The notes under the pieces are model-generated. The model did no database searches and was not told the origin of the DNA. It saw only the letters and a list, made by a program, of their open reading frames with translations. From Desulfarculaceae bacterium (GTDB lineage: Bacteria > Desulfobacterota > Desulfarculia > Desulfarculales > Desulfarculaceae), in contig JANQFN010000393.1 in assembly GCA_028277825.1 (NCBI GenBank), positions 1 through 33,621 of the forward strand: a stretch of 33,621 bases of DNA, read 5' to 3'. Positions 32,805 to 33,621 of the stretch are shown here, one piece after another. The number at the start of each line of letters is the position of its first letter. Position 1 is the first letter of the stretch. The translations under genes and the position numbers were made by a program.

Positions 32805-33621
32805 CTAGTACTTACCGTAAAGTTCCGCAGCCTCCATCATGGCCATGGCGTTGAGCAGGCTTCCGTTGGGCGGAAACTCGCAGCCCGTGGCGAGCACAAA
32901 GCCTCCACCGGCGGCCAACTCACCGATTTCCTTCTTGCACTCCTCGCGCACCTCGTCCTGGGTGCCCAGGAAGGCGTATCTGGCCGGTTCCATGTAGCCG
33001 CAGATGCAGACCTTATCACCCCATTTCTCCTTGGCTTCCACCCAGTTCTCGCAGTCATCGGGGGGATAGGCGCAGGAGATAGCCACCGGATTCATGGCCT
33101 CGATCTGCACGTCAAAATATATACCGTTTCCGCAGTTGTGCACCATGACCATGGCGCCTGCCTCGCGCACCGCCTCGGCCAGACGCTTGGCGTAGGGCGC
33201 CTCGATCTCCTTCCACATCTTTTTGCTCATGATGGTCTGGGAGGCGAATAAGGTGTCCAGCACGATGGCGTGGACGCCGGCGGCCACCTGGGCCTTGATG
33301 AAGTCGATCAGCACTTCGGTGATGGTCTCCTCGGCAGCGTGTACCGCCTCGGGGTGCTTCATGCAATCAACAAACAGTTTCTCCGCCCCGCGCATCATGG
33401 AAAGGATGCCCAGGGGACCGTATACAAAGCCCATGATGGCCACAGTATCGGCGCGCTCGGTGGCCATCACATCCATCATCCTGATGTGCTCGGACATACG
33501 GGGACTCTTGGTGGGGTCCACTCGCTCGATCTTGAAGTAATCGTCCGGGCTCTTGATCCAGGGATTGTCATAGTTGGGGTGGGCGGTGTCCTCGATGGGA
33601 TAGATCACCTCCTGGCCCAGG
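32805..33621 (-). CDS. MtaA/UroD-like (corrinoid) methyltransferase, 5' end outside window
   Basis: The frame stays open to the right edge (LGQEVIYPIEDTAHP); the GTG at 33608 in the track directly abuts AGGAGG and cannot be used with it, so the true start is outside. At least 271 residues are visible. VMVHNCGNGIYFDVQIE carries the H-x-C motif and LATGCEFPPNGSL the third Cys; these are the zinc ligands that activate thiols in MtaA, MtbA and related CoM/corrinoid methyltransferases. MSKKMWKEIEAPYAKRLAEAVREAGA is typical of the UroD fold. Heme biosynthesis is unlikely given the H-x-C zinc site. It probably moves methyl groups between a corrinoid protein and an acceptor; partner genes would lie beyond the window. 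Confidence 0.8.
   Translation of the reverse strand, partial: LGQEVIYPIEDTAHPNYDNPWIKSPDDYFKIERVDPTKSPRMSEHIRMMDVMATERADTVAIMGFVYGPLGILSMMRGAEKLFVDCMKHPEAVHAAEETITEVLIDFIKAQVAAGVHAIVLDTLFASQTIMSKKMWKEIEAPYAKRLAEAVREAGAMVMVHNCGNGIYFDVQIEAMNPVAISCAYPPDDCENWVEAKEKWGDKVCICGYMEPARYAFLGTQDEVREECKKEIGELAAGGGFVLATGCEFPPNGSLLNAMAMMEAAELYGKY

Noticed and set aside
32805-33608. GTG 33608 as start of the methyltransferase
   Set aside because: AGGAGG directly abuts the GTG with no spacing, and the frame stays open upstream, so the gene is 5'-truncated by the window edge.
32805-33621. Uroporphyrinogen decarboxylase of heme biosynthesis (hemE)
   Set aside because: The H-x-C and later Cys zinc-site residues mark the methyltransferase branch of the family.

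Overview
The window looks like a chromosomal segment of a GC-rich, strictly anaerobic Desulfobacterota (deltaproteobacterial) organism, plausibly a sulfate reducer. This is inferred from gene content: a TauE/SafE permease inside a cluster of stand-alone receivers, a PEP-synthase-like protein, a MtaA/UroD-type methyltransferase, a DUF2284 protein, and an ATP-dependent ketone-carboxylase operon. I could not run a taxonomic search. No rRNA, tRNA, CRISPR array or insertion sequence was recognised.

Left part (1-4983): a membrane-anchored sulfatase-fold protein with a PA14-like N-terminal region reads leftward and runs off the left edge. An AT-rich 654-base divergent intergenic region follows, with back-to-back -35-like boxes and alternative hairpins. 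Then comes a KefB-type cation/proton antiporter fused to RCK domains.

Signalling block (5111-14546, all +): a sigma-54 enhancer-binding protein whose receiver has lost the phospho-acceptor Asp, the acidic pair and the Lys; inverted repeats and a textbook -24/-12 promoter; then an operon of dCache histidine kinase, two single-domain receivers, a TauE/SafE permease and a small two-TM protein, closed by a strong terminator. A third single-domain receiver and a PEP-synthase-like protein with a non-canonical C-terminus follow, possibly from a leaderless transcript. The AT-richer stretch 14611-15247 (-) holds a nucleoside-deoxyribosyltransferase-like gene and a small ORF and looks like an insertion.

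Catabolic operon (28672 to 15254, all -): an autoregulating TetR repressor with a palindromic operator over its own promoter leads a tightly packed series. It encodes two HyuA-type subunits, a zinc-ribbon small subunit, a UroD-like protein, a HyuB-type subunit, an acyl-CoA ligase, a zinc alcohol dehydrogenase, an SCP2-domain protein, a DUF35 protein, a thiolase and a VOC protein. Together they read as a complete route: secondary alcohol to ketone (dehydrogenase), ketone to beta-keto acid (ATP-dependent carboxylase of the acetophenone/acetone carboxylase type), beta-keto acid to its CoA ester (ligase), then thiolytic cleavage to acetyl-CoA plus a shortened acyl-CoA. The substrate is not known; SCP2 and the SCP2-type thiolase hint at a hydrophobic ketone.

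Right part (33621 to 28962, all -): a MtaA/UroD-like methyltransferase (5' end outside the window), a NorQ/CbbQ AAA+ ATPase, a NorD/CbbO-type VWA protein and a DUF2284 cysteine-rich protein form a second operon. A perfect 12-bp stem lies after the first gene. No nitric oxide reductase or RuBisCO gene is present, so the client of this chaperone pair is open.
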